Positions 1-8,310 of a stretch of DNA of 64,000 nucleotides are shown here, piece after piece; position 1 is the first letter of the stretch, and each line of letters begins with the position of its first letter. A program made the position numbers and the translations under genes. The notes under the pieces are model-generated. The model saw nothing but the letters and a program-made list of their open reading frames with translations, searched no databases and was not told the origin of the DNA. The stretch is from positions 62,001 through 126,000 of the forward strand of contig NZ_SNQG01000004.1 of assembly GCF_004378255.1 (NCBI RefSeq), read 5' to 3'. The stretch is from Mucilaginibacter phyllosphaerae. Its GTDB lineage: Bacteria; Bacteroidota; Bacteroidia; Sphingobacteriales; Sphingobacteriaceae.

Positions 1-55
1 AATATCAAAATGTATAATTCATATTCTTGCTATTCTCATATTATTGTTACATAAT

Positions 56-2119
56 ATGATCGCCGCCCTTAAAAATAAAGTTCGAGATATTTCGATATCA
101 AAAAAATTATATTTTACCATCGCTATTATGGGCCTGCTGATCATCGTTGAGCTATGTTCCCTCTTTTTTGCCATTACCACATTATCTTCTGTAAGGGCAT
201 ACGTAGCAGGCGAAGGCTTATGGTCTAAAGCGCAAAAAGATGCCCTGTTTAACCTGCACGTATATGCTTACTCGCATGATGAAAAGGATTACGCCGCTTT
301 TGAGGAATTTATAAAAGTACCGCTGGGCGACAGAAAGGCACGGGTAGAACTGGAGAAGCCAAACCCCGATCTGGTTAATGCCCGGCAGGGGCTGCTGGAA
401 GGCCGCAACCATCCGGATGATATAGACGGGATGATAAAGCTGTTGATGCGGTTTCATAACGTGTATTACCTGGACAAAGGCTTTAAGGCCTGGACAAAGG
501 CCGAGACGATGCTTATCCGGCTTTTGCCTATCAGCCAAAAGCTGCATGCCATGGTAAAGGCTAAGGCTTCGCAAAAACAAATTGATGTTTTAGTGGCGCA
601 AATAAAGCGTGTAAATGCAGAAGTTACCCGGTCTGAAGATGAATTTTCGTTCACCCTGGGCGAGGGCGCACGGTGGCTGGAGGGCCTTGTGCTGCGAATT
701 TTGCTTACGCTATCACTCACTATCGGCACTACCAGTATCCTCATCACCGTATCGGTAAGCCGGGGTATCGAGCGGGGCATTAATGCCATTATTGATGGCG
801 CCGATTTAATAGGGCAGGGTAACCTGAGCACCCGCGTTAAAATTTATGCCAATGATGAAATTGGGATGCTTGCTGCCTCTTTTAACCACATGGCTGCCGG
901 GCTGGAGCGTAATATAACCGACCTGAAAGAAACGGAGGAGAAGTTGATTCTGGCAAAGAAAAAGGCCGAATCATCTGAAAAGGCCAAACGCATCTTTTTG
1001 GCCAACATGAGCCACGAGATCCGTACCCCGATGAATGCGATACTTGGCTTTGCCGGCTTGCTGCAGGAATCTGACATGGATGAAGAGCAGCGCCGGTATA
1101 TCGATATCATCAGGCAATCGGGCGGTAATTTGCTGGTGATCCTGAACGATATCCTTGATTTTTCAAAAATTGAGGCAGAAAAAATATCTTTTGATTCTGC
1201 ACCGTTCCATCTTAGGGATATGGTAAGCTCCACCATAGAATTGCAGGCAGAAAGGGCCACGCAAAAAAGCATCAAACTCATCGCTCATTTTGATGACCGC
1301 ATCCCCAGCATTATTTGGGGTGATGCGGTGCGGCTTAACCAGATCCTTTTAAACCTGATATCAAACGCAGTAAAATTTACGGTTGAAGGTGAAATAAATA
1401 TTTTTGTTAACCTGATTGAAGACAAAGCCGAAGAGGCGTTGATAGCGTTTGTGGTTAAGGATACGGGTATAGGCATCTGCGAGGATAAGCAGGAGAAGAT
1501 ATTTGAGGTTTTTGAACAGGCATCCACAGCCACATCATCAAAATTTGGCGGCACCGGCCTGGGGCTTAGTATTGTAAAAAAACTGGTTGAAATGCAGGGC
1601 GGCAGGGTTAGTGTTAAAAGTATGCCCGGTAAAGGCTCGGTATTTAGCTTTACCATGGCCTTTAAAAAAGAAGGCAGTAACGATACGCAAGATAAAAAAA
1701 CCGAAATATCTTTAGTAAAACATACAGATGATTTACAGCAAGGTGAAAATAAGCGCGTATTGGTGGTAGAGGATAACCCCATCAATAGTTTGCTGGTAAC
1801 AAAAGTGCTTAAAAAGCAGGGTTATGAAACTGATCTGGCCGAGAACGGAAAGGTAGCTATAGAAAAATATGAAGTAAATGATTACGATATTATTTTGATG
1901 GACCTGCAAATGCCCGAGATGGACGGCTACGAAACAACTATCCACATCCGTAAGTTGGCAGGCTATAAAAAAAATATCCCCATTATTGCCATGACGGCCC
2001 ATACCATTAAAGGGGAATTTGAGCGCTGTATAGCAATTGGAATGAATAATTTTATATCCAAGCCTTTCCAGCCGAATGACCTGTATGAAAAAATGAATGC
2101 GCTGCTGCAAAAAGGTTAA
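56..2119 (+). CDS. Hybrid sensor histidine kinase/response regulator
   Basis: Inner-membrane signalling kinase with an attached receiver. In order: TM helix near residues 15-40, a periplasmic sensor region of about 170 residues with no domain I recognise, a second TM near 215-235, HAMP, HisKA with the phospho-acceptor His in MSHEIRTP (about residue 320), HATPase_c with N box (NLISNAVKF) and G boxes (DTGIGI, GGTGLGLSI), and a C-terminal REC domain with acceptor Asp in LMDLQMPEMDG (about 616). ATG at 56 is preferred, but an in-frame TTG at 44 adds four residues. No partner regulator lies next to it, so the output is unknown. The adjacent phosphonate locus may be coincidental. Confidence 0.9.
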   Translation: MIAALKNKVRDISISKKLYFTIAIMGLLIIVELCSLFFAITTLSSVRAYVAGEGLWSKAQKDALFNLHVYAYSHDEKDYAAFEEFIKVPLGDRKARVELEKPNPDLVNARQGLLEGRNHPDDIDGMIKLLMRFHNVYYLDKGFKAWTKAETMLIRLLPISQKLHAMVKAKASQKQIDVLVAQIKRVNAEVTRSEDEFSFTLGEGARWLEGLVLRILLTLSLTIGTTSILITVSVSRGIERGINAIIDGADLIGQGNLSTRVKIYANDEIGMLAASFNHMAAGLERNITDLKETEEKLILAKKKAESSEKAKRIFLANMSHEIRTPMNAILGFAGLLQESDMDEEQRRYIDIIRQSGGNLLVILNDILDFSKIEAEKISFDSAPFHLRDMVSSTIELQAERATQKSIKLIAHFDDRIPSIIWGDAVRLNQILLNLISNAVKFTVEGEINIFVNLIEDKAEEALIAFVVKDTGIGICEDKQEKIFEVFEQASTATSSKFGGTGLGLSIVKKLVEMQGGRVSVKSMPGKGSVFSFTMAFKKEGSNDTQDKKTEISLVKHTDDLQQGENKRVLVVEDNPINSLLVTKVLKKQGYETDLAENGKVAIEKYEVNDYDIILMDLQMPEMDGYETTIHIRKLAGYKKNIPIIAMTAHTIKGEFERCIAIGMNNFISKPFQPNDLYEKMNALLQKG

Positions 2120-2280
2120 AATATAAATTGCTGAATGGTTGCCCGGCCCATTGCTTGTACCGGTGCCCCATCCATTTTGGCTGCCGGTTACATGGTATTG
2201 CTGCTGCAGGTAGCACATAAATAATATTGGCTTAACTTTAGTAACTTTTTCGATATTTAGTTTCGCTAAAAAATGCCAGT

Positions 2281-3534
2281 ATGTTTAAGATAACAAAAGT
2301 TTCCGCATTAATTTTATGGTGCCTGTTTTGGGCTGTAAGTTCGTTTGCCCAGCAAAAAGTTAAAAAGGCGCTGTTCATCATTGCAGATGGCATCCCGGCA
2401 GATGTTATTGAAAAGCTACCCACGCCAAACCTTAATGCTATAGCCAAACAAGGTAAATACCTGCGCGCCCATGTGGGTGGCGATAAGGATGCCTATAACC
2501 AAACGCCCACCATATCTGCAGTGGGTTACAATAGCTTGCTTACGGCTACCTGGTTTAATAAACACAACGTGCCCGATAATGATATTAAAAACCCTAACTA
2601 CAATTATCCAACCATCTTCAGGCTGTTTAAAGATCAGTACCCTAATAAAAAGATAGCGGTATTTTCCAGCTGGCTGGATAACCGCACCAAGCTGGTTGGC
2701 GATGGTTTGGCTGCTACCAATAACCTGCATGTAGATTACCACGCCGACGGTTTTGAACTGGATACCATCAACTTTAAGCACGATGACGAGAGCGCCTATA
2801 TGCACCGGATAGATGAGATGGTAATTGACGAGGCAGCGGCAACGATCAAAAAAAATGCGCCCGACCTAAGCTGGGTGTACCTGGAATATACCGATGATAT
2901 GGGCCACCGTTATGGCGATAGCCCGCAGTATTATGCTGCTATACAAATGATGGATAAGCAGGTAGGCCGCATTTGGGACGCGATACAATACCGCCAGAAA
3001 AACTTTAACGAGGAGTGGGAGATATTTATCACTACAGACCATGGCCGTGATGAGCGTACAGGCAAGGGCCACGGCGGCCAGTCTACCCGCCAGCGCAGCA
3101 CCTGGATGGTTACCAACGCCAAAGGCCTTAATAGCTATGCCAGGTATTATTACCCCGGTATTGTAGATATTGCGCCAACCATTGCCCGGTTCATGAACAT
3201 TACTATCCCGGTAAGATACAAACGGGAGATTGATGGTACACCGCTAACCGGGCCCGTTTCTGTAGCCGAAGCTAAAGCCAACCTGGTACAGGGCAATATA
3301 GATGTAAGCTGGAAAGCTTTAAACAAAGGCGAAAAAGTAAAGATCTGGGTAACTGCTGCCAACAATGTTAAGGAAGGCAAGCCCGATACCTACAAGTTTT
3401 TAGGCGAATACCCTGCCGATGCCGAACATGCGCTGGTATCTGTTAAAGATATGCCCTCAAACTTTTATAAGGTGGTGATAGAGGGGCAGTATAACACACT
3501 GAACCGGTGGATAACGCCCGAGGTGAAGAAATAG
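2281..3534 (+). CDS. Exported alkaline-phosphatase-superfamily hydrolase (phosphodiesterase-like)
   Basis: A 417-residue protein with an N-terminal signal peptide ending near SSFAQ. Metal-binding motifs of the alkaline phosphatase/nucleotide pyrophosphatase superfamily are visible: IIADGIP near the N-terminus, the nucleophile region SAVGYNSLLT, YTDDMGHRYG, and TTDHGRDE followed by GHGG. It shares the pattern S-x-x-G-Y-N-x-x-x-T and the DD-M-x-H and TTDHGR motifs with the gene at 13270-14361, so the two are paralogues at opposite ends of the phosphonate locus. I infer periplasmic cleavage of a phosphate or phosphonate ester. The substrate cannot be read from sequence, and it is not recognisably PhnA. 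Confidence 0.8.
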   Translation: MFKITKVSALILWCLFWAVSSFAQQKVKKALFIIADGIPADVIEKLPTPNLNAIAKQGKYLRAHVGGDKDAYNQTPTISAVGYNSLLTATWFNKHNVPDNDIKNPNYNYPTIFRLFKDQYPNKKIAVFSSWLDNRTKLVGDGLAATNNLHVDYHADGFELDTINFKHDDESAYMHRIDEMVIDEAAATIKKNAPDLSWVYLEYTDDMGHRYGDSPQYYAAIQMMDKQVGRIWDAIQYRQKNFNEEWEIFITTDHGRDERTGKGHGGQSTRQRSTWMVTNAKGLNSYARYYYPGIVDIAPTIARFMNITIPVRYKREIDGTPLTGPVSVAEAKANLVQGNIDVSWKALNKGEKVKIWVTAANNVKEGKPDTYKFLGEYPADAEHALVSVKDMPSNFYKVVIEGQYNTLNRWITPEVKK

Positions 3535-3555
3535 ATCAAATTAGTGAATCAGAGA

Positions 3556-3587
3556 AAAGGCCACCGGGATTATTCCGCGTGGCCTTT
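3556..3587. terminator. Bidirectional terminator between convergent genes
   Basis: Perfect 9-bp arms AAAGGCCAC (3556-3564) and GTGGCCTTT (3579-3587) flank a 14-nt loop. The hairpin lies after the hydrolase gene stop and overlaps the last codons and stop of the leftward FAD oxidoreductase gene. Confidence 0.65.
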
Positions 3588-4736
3588 GTTGTTGATCGTA
3601 TCAGGGGTATTAAATCTTGCAGCGATGATCTGCTCGCATAGGCCGAAAGATAGCGTCATGCCGTTGCCGCCCAGGCCGTTGATAATGGTAACGCCGGGTT
3701 CGGCATCTGCTACCAGTTCGGTTTGGCCGGTGGTCATTTTTGCGTAAATGCCGTTCCAGGTTTGTATTACACGGGTATCTTTAAAGCTGGTAAAGGTTTG
3801 CAGGTATTTCAGGATCATCTGGTTAATGAAATCCTTATCAAACGGATCGTGCACCAGGCCGTACTCGTGCGAATCGCCGATGGTTATTTCGCCGGTATTG
3901 TTTTGCGCCGCCATCACATGGATCCCCCATTTCAGGTGGTCGGCATATTGCTCCTCATACCGTTTGCGCAGATCGGCCAGGGCGGGGGCCGATTGAAAGC
4001 CGGGGTAATGGATCATGCTGAGGCTGCCGCATAGGGCCGGGCCAATGCGCCAATTATCCGGCTGGGCGGCCACCCGCAGCATTTGCAGTTTGCATTTGGT
4101 GATGTTAAATGAGGCGAACAATTCCGGGTACAGGGTTTCAAACTCTATACCGCTGCAAATAAAGATCTGGTCGGCGTGATATTTTTTGTTGCCCGATGTT
4201 ACGGTTGATCTTTCTACCTGGCTGATAGCCGTATTCCAGTAAAATTTTACACCGTGGTGTTCGGCCAAATACCTGGCAACGGCACCGATAGCCTGGCGTG
4301 CCTCCACAATCATTTCGGTGCCGCTCCATAAAGCGCCTTTTAATCCGTTTGGGTTTGCGCCCGGCGCTTTTTGTAAAGTTTGCGCAGGGGTAAGCAGTGC
4401 GCAATCGCGATGGGGGGCGTTTATAGCCGCATATTGTTCCATTACGTGCAATTCATCGTCATAGTAGGCAAGGTGTAAAGAGCCCACTTCGTCATGCCAG
4501 ATGCCGCCTTTTACGCAGGTTTCTTTCCAGATGCTGCGCGATAGCATGGCGCGTTCAAAAAGCGGCCCGGTGGGCTGCCCAATCGGCCAAACCATCCCAA
4601 AGTTGCGGATAGATGCGCCAACAGCACGTTCGTTACGTTCAAAAACGGTTACCTGGTATCCTCTGGTAGCCAGGGCGCGGGCGGTTGCCAGCCCTACAAT
4701 GCCTGCACCAATTACAATGGCCGACGGTTTACTCAT
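3570..4736 (-). CDS. FAD-dependent oxidoreductase, TIGR03364 type, phosphonate-associated
   Basis: A 388-residue DAO-type flavoprotein with the dinucleotide-binding motif GAGIVGLATA at its N-terminus and a C-terminal GGNGMTLSFG FAD/substrate motif. It resembles the TIGR03364 family, which recurs in phosphonate gene clusters. From memory, characterised members oxidise 2-aminoethylphosphonate (AEP) or its N-methyl form, giving phosphonoacetaldehyde; that activity is inferred here. The ATG at 4736 overlaps the stop of the upstream permease gene (ATGA), so the two are translationally coupled. An in-frame extension upstream to 4820 lies inside the permease gene and lacks a reason to be used. It is the last gene of a three-gene leftward operon. 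Confidence 0.85.
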   Translation of the reverse strand: MSKPSAIVIGAGIVGLATARALATRGYQVTVFERNERAVGASIRNFGMVWPIGQPTGPLFERAMLSRSIWKETCVKGGIWHDEVGSLHLAYYDDELHVMEQYAAINAPHRDCALLTPAQTLQKAPGANPNGLKGALWSGTEMIVEARQAIGAVARYLAEHHGVKFYWNTAISQVERSTVTSGNKKYHADQIFICSGIEFETLYPELFASFNITKCKLQMLRVAAQPDNWRIGPALCGSLSMIHYPGFQSAPALADLRKRYEEQYADHLKWGIHVMAAQNNTGEITIGDSHEYGLVHDPFDKDFINQMILKYLQTFTSFKDTRVIQTWNGIYAKMTTGQTELVADAEPGVTIINGLGGNGMTLSFGLCEQIIAARFNTPDTINNKGHAE

Positions 4737-6043
4737 ATGGCAGAAAATTTTAATTCGGTTTTTGATTCCTTGCTTTTGCGGGCCGATTGTAAAAAGTATA
4801 TCAGCGATAATATACCGCAAATACCGCCTACAAGGGCAACAATAGTTACACCTTCTTTAAAAAAAGTGCCCCAGCTGATGTTTGGGCGGCCCAGTTCTTT
4901 CACCAATAATATACTTACGCTGCCCAGGTAACCCATAGAATCGGCCAGGTACATCACAAAGCCAACATTGCTTTTGTAATGGAAGGTGGCTATCATCCGC
5001 TCAAAAAATATGGCGTTGTAGGGTACATAACCCAGGTAAAGGCCCAGCCCGGCCATGGTCATCCAGTTAACTGCACTGATCATTTTTAGCGAGTACATCA
5101 CCGTTGAAGCGCCTATTAATACACAGCCGCCGATAATAAACAGGTGGATGATGCTGAATGCACGCAGGTTTTTCCTGACGAGGATCAGCAAACTCATGGC
5201 AACCAGTACGATAACGGATATTTTGGTGTCGATTTTGGTGTAAATGGTACGGTCTTTAATGCCCAGGCTGTTCCAGATCTCTACCTCAAAATTATCACGG
5301 ATATCGCGCATTATGGTAAGCAGCACATAGATGATAAGCGTTAAGATAATGCCCGGTAAAAAGCGGGTGATAAACAGCTTCCGTTCCTGCGCGTTCATGG
5401 GCAGGCGTTCGGCACGCAGGGCTTTGTCCTGCGCGGTTTGCGGGGGCATCAGCTCCAGCATCAGCACAAAAAGTATTAAGGGCAGGGCAAATAAAGCGCC
5501 TGTTAAAAAGGGCATGTTGTATTCGCTTACATGGTAAACATGTATCAGTGTTTGCCCGATGGTTTTTACAAAGCCCGAGCCGAATATAAGACTGATAGAC
5601 AGCACCGCCGCCATAAACTCGGTAGAGCGGCGGCCTTCCAGGTAACCAAAAACCAAGCCCCATATCAGCCCCAGCGGGAAACCGTTAATGAACAGGAAAA
5701 TAATATTGTAAGGCGCAGGCACCAAAGCAAAACCTAATAAGGCCAGCCAGGCAATCCCAACCAGCACCAAAATAGTTAAGCCGCGTTTGGCCCCCTTAAC
5801 CTCGGCTATAAAGCGGATGCCGTAAAACTTGCTGAGGGTGTAACCCACAATTTGGGCTATTACCAGCCAAACCTTATAATCTACATGCAAATATTGCTGC
5901 CCGGGGTAAGTGCCCGCCGCAAATGCCTTGCGAAACGCATACATAGACGTATAAGCACCAAATGCAGCGATAGCCGCTAAAACGGATATTACAGCATACG
6001 GCCACCTGGCAACCTGCTCCCTTAATTTGTGGGTTAAAGCCAT
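4733..6043 (-). CDS. DUF5690 family MFS-like permease (candidate phosphonate importer)
   Basis: A 436-residue polytopic inner-membrane protein with about 12 TM helices and a central cytoplasmic loop near residues 205-225. The first TM carries YAFRKAFAAG, resembling the Tyr/Arg-Lys signature of organophosphate:phosphate antiporters (GlpT/UhpT type); this resemblance is by eye. It matches what I remember of DUF5690. It starts 5 bp after the PhnX-like gene stop and overlaps the FAD oxidoreductase start. Its position between two phosphonate-processing enzymes suggests it carries the phosphonate across the inner membrane after SusCD uptake. The substrate is inferred. Confidence 0.8.
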   Translation of the reverse strand: MALTHKLREQVARWPYAVISVLAAIAAFGAYTSMYAFRKAFAAGTYPGQQYLHVDYKVWLVIAQIVGYTLSKFYGIRFIAEVKGAKRGLTILVLVGIAWLALLGFALVPAPYNIIFLFINGFPLGLIWGLVFGYLEGRRSTEFMAAVLSISLIFGSGFVKTIGQTLIHVYHVSEYNMPFLTGALFALPLILFVLMLELMPPQTAQDKALRAERLPMNAQERKLFITRFLPGIILTLIIYVLLTIMRDIRDNFEVEIWNSLGIKDRTIYTKIDTKISVIVLVAMSLLILVRKNLRAFSIIHLFIIGGCVLIGASTVMYSLKMISAVNWMTMAGLGLYLGYVPYNAIFFERMIATFHYKSNVGFVMYLADSMGYLGSVSILLVKELGRPNISWGTFFKEGVTIVALVGGICGILSLIYFLQSARKSKESKTELKFSAI

Positions 6044-6048
6044 GCTGC

Positions 6049-6732
6049 TTAATTAATGATGTTGATTACATCAGCTATATCATCAATAATATGGGTAGGG
6101 TTGTAGGGTTGCAGTTGGGTGCGGGTGAAGGCGCCTGTGGTAACGGCAATCACGTATTTGCAGCCTGCGTTTTGCCCCTCGCGGATGTCTACCTCGGTAT
6201 CGCCAACTTTGGCAACTTCCAATGGGTCAGTCACGCCGGCAAGTTTCATGAGTTGATGTATCATGGCAGGGTGGGGGCGGCCTTCGGGTACCTCGTCAGA
6301 TCCTATCAGGTAGTCTATCAAACCTCTTTCTTGCCATTGCAGGCGCTCGATAATCGTTTGCGCAATATCTTTAGAAAAACCGGTGTTGATGCCAATTTTT
6401 ATACCAGATTGCTTTAGTGCTTCAATCGTTGCCTCGGCATGGGGTAGTGCTTCTAACACCGGGGCGGTTTGGTAGTAATTGATCATCAGGCTGATAAATT
6501 CCTGATGGATATCTTTGATCAGCTTCGGGGTTATCTTTTGGGCATCCGGCTCGTGCTGCTGCAGCATTTTGGTAATAGCGATGCTTTTTTCATAACCCAT
6601 TAAAGGGTTAACATCAGCCACTGTTACCTGGTAACCGTATTTTTGCATGGCCGCGCTAAAGGTATCGGCTACTTTATTCTCGTCTTTGACCGTGGTACCG
6701 GCCATATCAAACACAACAAGTTTTATAGGCAT
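6049..6732 (-). CDS. PhnX-like HAD hydrolase (phosphonoacetaldehyde hydrolase-like)
   Basis: A 227-residue HAD-superfamily enzyme of the TIGR03351 type. The nucleophile motif is FDMAGTT (Asp9), in the D-x-A-G-T form specific to phosphonatases rather than the usual DxDx(T/V). Lys49 in MGYEK aligns with the PhnX Schiff-base lysine (MGLLK). EGRPHP supplies the arginine that replaces the HAD lysine, and KVGDTEVDIREG is motif IV. At 227 residues it is shorter than classical PhnX (about 265). Predicted reaction: cleavage of the C-P bond of phosphonoacetaldehyde to acetaldehyde and phosphate. It is the first gene of the leftward operon, with start codon overlapping an inverted repeat (6731-6756). 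Confidence 0.88.
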   Translation of the reverse strand: MPIKLVVFDMAGTTVKDENKVADTFSAAMQKYGYQVTVADVNPLMGYEKSIAITKMLQQHEPDAQKITPKLIKDIHQEFISLMINYYQTAPVLEALPHAEATIEALKQSGIKIGINTGFSKDIAQTIIERLQWQERGLIDYLIGSDEVPEGRPHPAMIHQLMKLAGVTDPLEVAKVGDTEVDIREGQNAGCKYVIAVTTGAFTRTQLQPYNPTHIIDDIADVINIIN

Positions 6733-6756
6733 TGCTAAATATATTTGTTTAGCAAT
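6731..6756. promoter_or_regulatory. Inverted repeat over the phnX-like start codon
   Basis: Perfect 9-bp arms ATTGCTAAA (6731-6739) and TTTAGCAAT (6748-6756), spacer 8. The left arm includes bases of the start codon at 6732-6730. It may be a second operator or an mRNA hairpin that hides the start. Confidence 0.5.
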
Positions 6757-6791
6757 ATTAAACTTTGTTTATTAATTATAAACCATATTTA
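6739..6791 (-). promoter_or_regulatory. Promoter/operator array of the phosphonate operon
   Basis: Three 13-bp windows centred at 6745, 6765 and 6785 fit TAAAC-N3-GTTTA with exact 20-bp spacing. Site 6759-6771 is perfect (10/10 arm bases), 6779-6791 is 9/10, and 6739-6751 keeps only the GTTTA arm. On the minus strand the perfect site runs directly into a -7-like box TAATATTG (6760-6753). The block 6774-6752 matches the susC promoter (8256-8278) at 21 of 23 positions. This is a likely binding array for the neighbouring XRE-cupin regulator (inference). Confidence 0.7.
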
Positions 6792-6810
6792 TGTTAAGCT
6801 ATCTTTAAAT

Positions 6811-7389
6811 TTAATTCTGATCTTCAAAAAAATAGATAACCAGCATAATGGCTTTTTCCTTGCCGTTGTTTTGGGGGGTGTGGGGGATGCGGCCGTCAAA
6901 CAGCATCGAATCGCCCTGGTTCAGGGTATGGGTTTCTTCGTCAAACTGGTATTGTACCTCTCCGCTCAGGATATACTTATACTCAAAGGCCTCGGTTTGT
7001 ACCTGGGGGCGGTGCGCATTGGGCTCCAGCTCCAGTATCACAATATCCACAGTAGATTTTTTGATAGACTGGGTAAAGATGCGCTGATAATGGAAGCCTT
7101 CGGCATGTTCCTTTTCAAAATGGTGGTAATCGGCCTTACGGCGTATGATCAGCGGCAGTTTGTTACCATCGTGGTTAATATCCTTAAAAAAAGCGTTCAG
7201 GTCAATCTCCAGCGCCTTAATAATATCTATCAGTACGATCAACGAGGGGATGGTGCGGCTGTTCTCTATCTGCGAGATCAGCCCTTTGCTTACCTTGGCA
7301 CGAGAGGCCAGTTCCTGTACGGTGATGTTCTTTTCGCGGCGGCGGTCTTTAATACGGTTACTGATCTGTATCAGTACATCATCTTCCAT
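6811..7389 (-). CDS. XRE family regulator with cupin sensor domain
   Basis: A 192-residue protein with an N-terminal helix-turn-helix of the XRE/HTH_3 type (about residues 8-64, including VQELASRAKVSKGLISQIE) and a C-terminal cupin_2 domain (about 115-185, with GEVQYQFDEETHTLNQGDS). Such regulators often sense a small metabolite through the cupin. It lies between the leftward phosphonate operon and the rightward PhnZ-like gene, 78 bp upstream of the operon start, so it probably controls the locus through the TAAAC-N3-GTTTA sites. A degenerate version of that site (7 of 10 arm bases) lies in its own upstream region at 7397-7409. Confidence 0.88.
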   Translation of the reverse strand: MEDDVLIQISNRIKDRRREKNITVQELASRAKVSKGLISQIENSRTIPSLIVLIDIIKALEIDLNAFFKDINHDGNKLPLIIRRKADYHHFEKEHAEGFHYQRIFTQSIKKSTVDIVILELEPNAHRPQVQTEAFEYKYILSGEVQYQFDEETHTLNQGDSMLFDGRIPHTPQNNGKEKAIMLVIYFFEDQN

Positions 7390-7544
7390 GGGTAGTTAAC
7401 ATTTGTTGAACGCCGGTAAAGTAGATAATAAATTTAAACGCAGCAAGGTATTTAGCGTAATTTAACATCGTGCAAATTAGATGATGCAAACTTAATTTTA
7501 GGATAACATTAAGGCGCTTTTTTTGCCGTAAATATATTACTAAT

Positions 7545-8129
7545 ATGGCCACAACTGCATTTACCAGCCCCGAAGAAATTGTTGACGAAGTTTTTGCCCT
7601 GTACACGCAGCACGGCGATGAAGACTATATTGGCGAGCCGGTATCGCAGCTGGAGCACATGTCTCAGGCGGCCATGCTGGCCCAGGCCGAAGGTTATGAT
7701 GATGAGGTGGTGCTGGCGGCTTTTTTTCATGATATTGGCCACCTGTGCGCTGCCGGTGCCGAGGTGGGCAGTATGGATGGTATGGGTAATATTGACCATG
7801 AAAAGCTGGGTGCCGATTATTTACTGGCACGCGGTTTTTCGCCGCGCCTGGCCAACCTGGTAAACGGCCATGTAATTGCCAAACGCTACCTCACCTATAA
7901 ACACCCCGAGTATTTTGAAAAACTATCGCCGGCCAGCAGGGCCACCCTTAATTTTCAGGGCGGAGTGATGAGCGCCGAAGAGGCCGCCCGGTTTGAGCAA
8001 AACCCGGATGCCGATCTCATCATCAGGATGCGTTACTGGGATGATGAGGCTAAACTGCAAAACACGCCTGTTAACAATGTGGCACAATTAAAGGCGATGG
8101 CGGTAAGCCACCTTAAACGCAGTTTATAG
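7545..8129 (+). CDS. PhnZ-like HD-domain oxygenase (TIGR03276 type)
   Basis: A 194-residue HD-domain protein. The PhnZ diiron ligand pattern is preserved: His38, His62-Asp63, His85, His109 and Asp166, with spacing within one residue of PhnZ (H34, H58-D59, H80, H104, D161, from memory). Tyr28-Ile-Gly-Glu31 matches the PhnZ Tyr-x-Gly-Glu substrate lid. PhnZ oxidatively cleaves 2-amino-1-hydroxyethylphosphonate to glycine and phosphate. TIGR03276 proteins are known from phosphonate operons. The hydroxylase PhnY that normally supplies this substrate is not in the window. Transcribed divergently from the XRE regulator and followed by susC. Confidence 0.87.
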   Translation: MATTAFTSPEEIVDEVFALYTQHGDEDYIGEPVSQLEHMSQAAMLAQAEGYDDEVVLAAFFHDIGHLCAAGAEVGSMDGMGNIDHEKLGADYLLARGFSPRLANLVNGHVIAKRYLTYKHPEYFEKLSPASRATLNFQGGVMSAEEAARFEQNPDADLIIRMRYWDDEAKLQNTPVNNVAQLKAMAVSHLKRSL

Positions 8130-8218
8130 CTGTTTTACAGCGCGGTGTTAACTTATTTTAACCCCTGTGTATCGGCGCTGTTATGAATGATGATGCCGCT
8201 TAATTTAAAATCAACAAA

Positions 8219-8278
8219 GGATTAAAGTTTACTTAATTTAAACTTAGTTTACAAATAATAAACAAAGTTTAGAATTGC
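8219..8278 (+). promoter_or_regulatory. Promoter/operator array upstream of susC
   Basis: Two perfect TAAAC-N3-GTTTA sites lie at 8239-8251 and 8259-8271, with a half-site GTTTA at 8227-8231. The centres 8225, 8245 and 8265 repeat every 20 bp, as at 6739-6791. The last site runs into TAGAATTG (8270-8277), a -7-like box. Together with the phnX-like promoter this defines a shared regulon element. Confidence 0.7.
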
Positions 8279-8310
8279 CAAATAATTCATCACACAAATT
8301 ATTTGCAGCA

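Noticed and set aside
2281..3534. Phosphonoacetate hydrolase (PhnA) identity
   Set aside because: Same superfamily, but motifs and the signal peptide do not specifically match PhnA as I remember it.
7397..7409. TAACATTTGTTGA as a fifth phosphonate operator
   Set aside because: Only 7 of 10 arm bases match when read on the minus strand. Mentioned as weak, not annotated.
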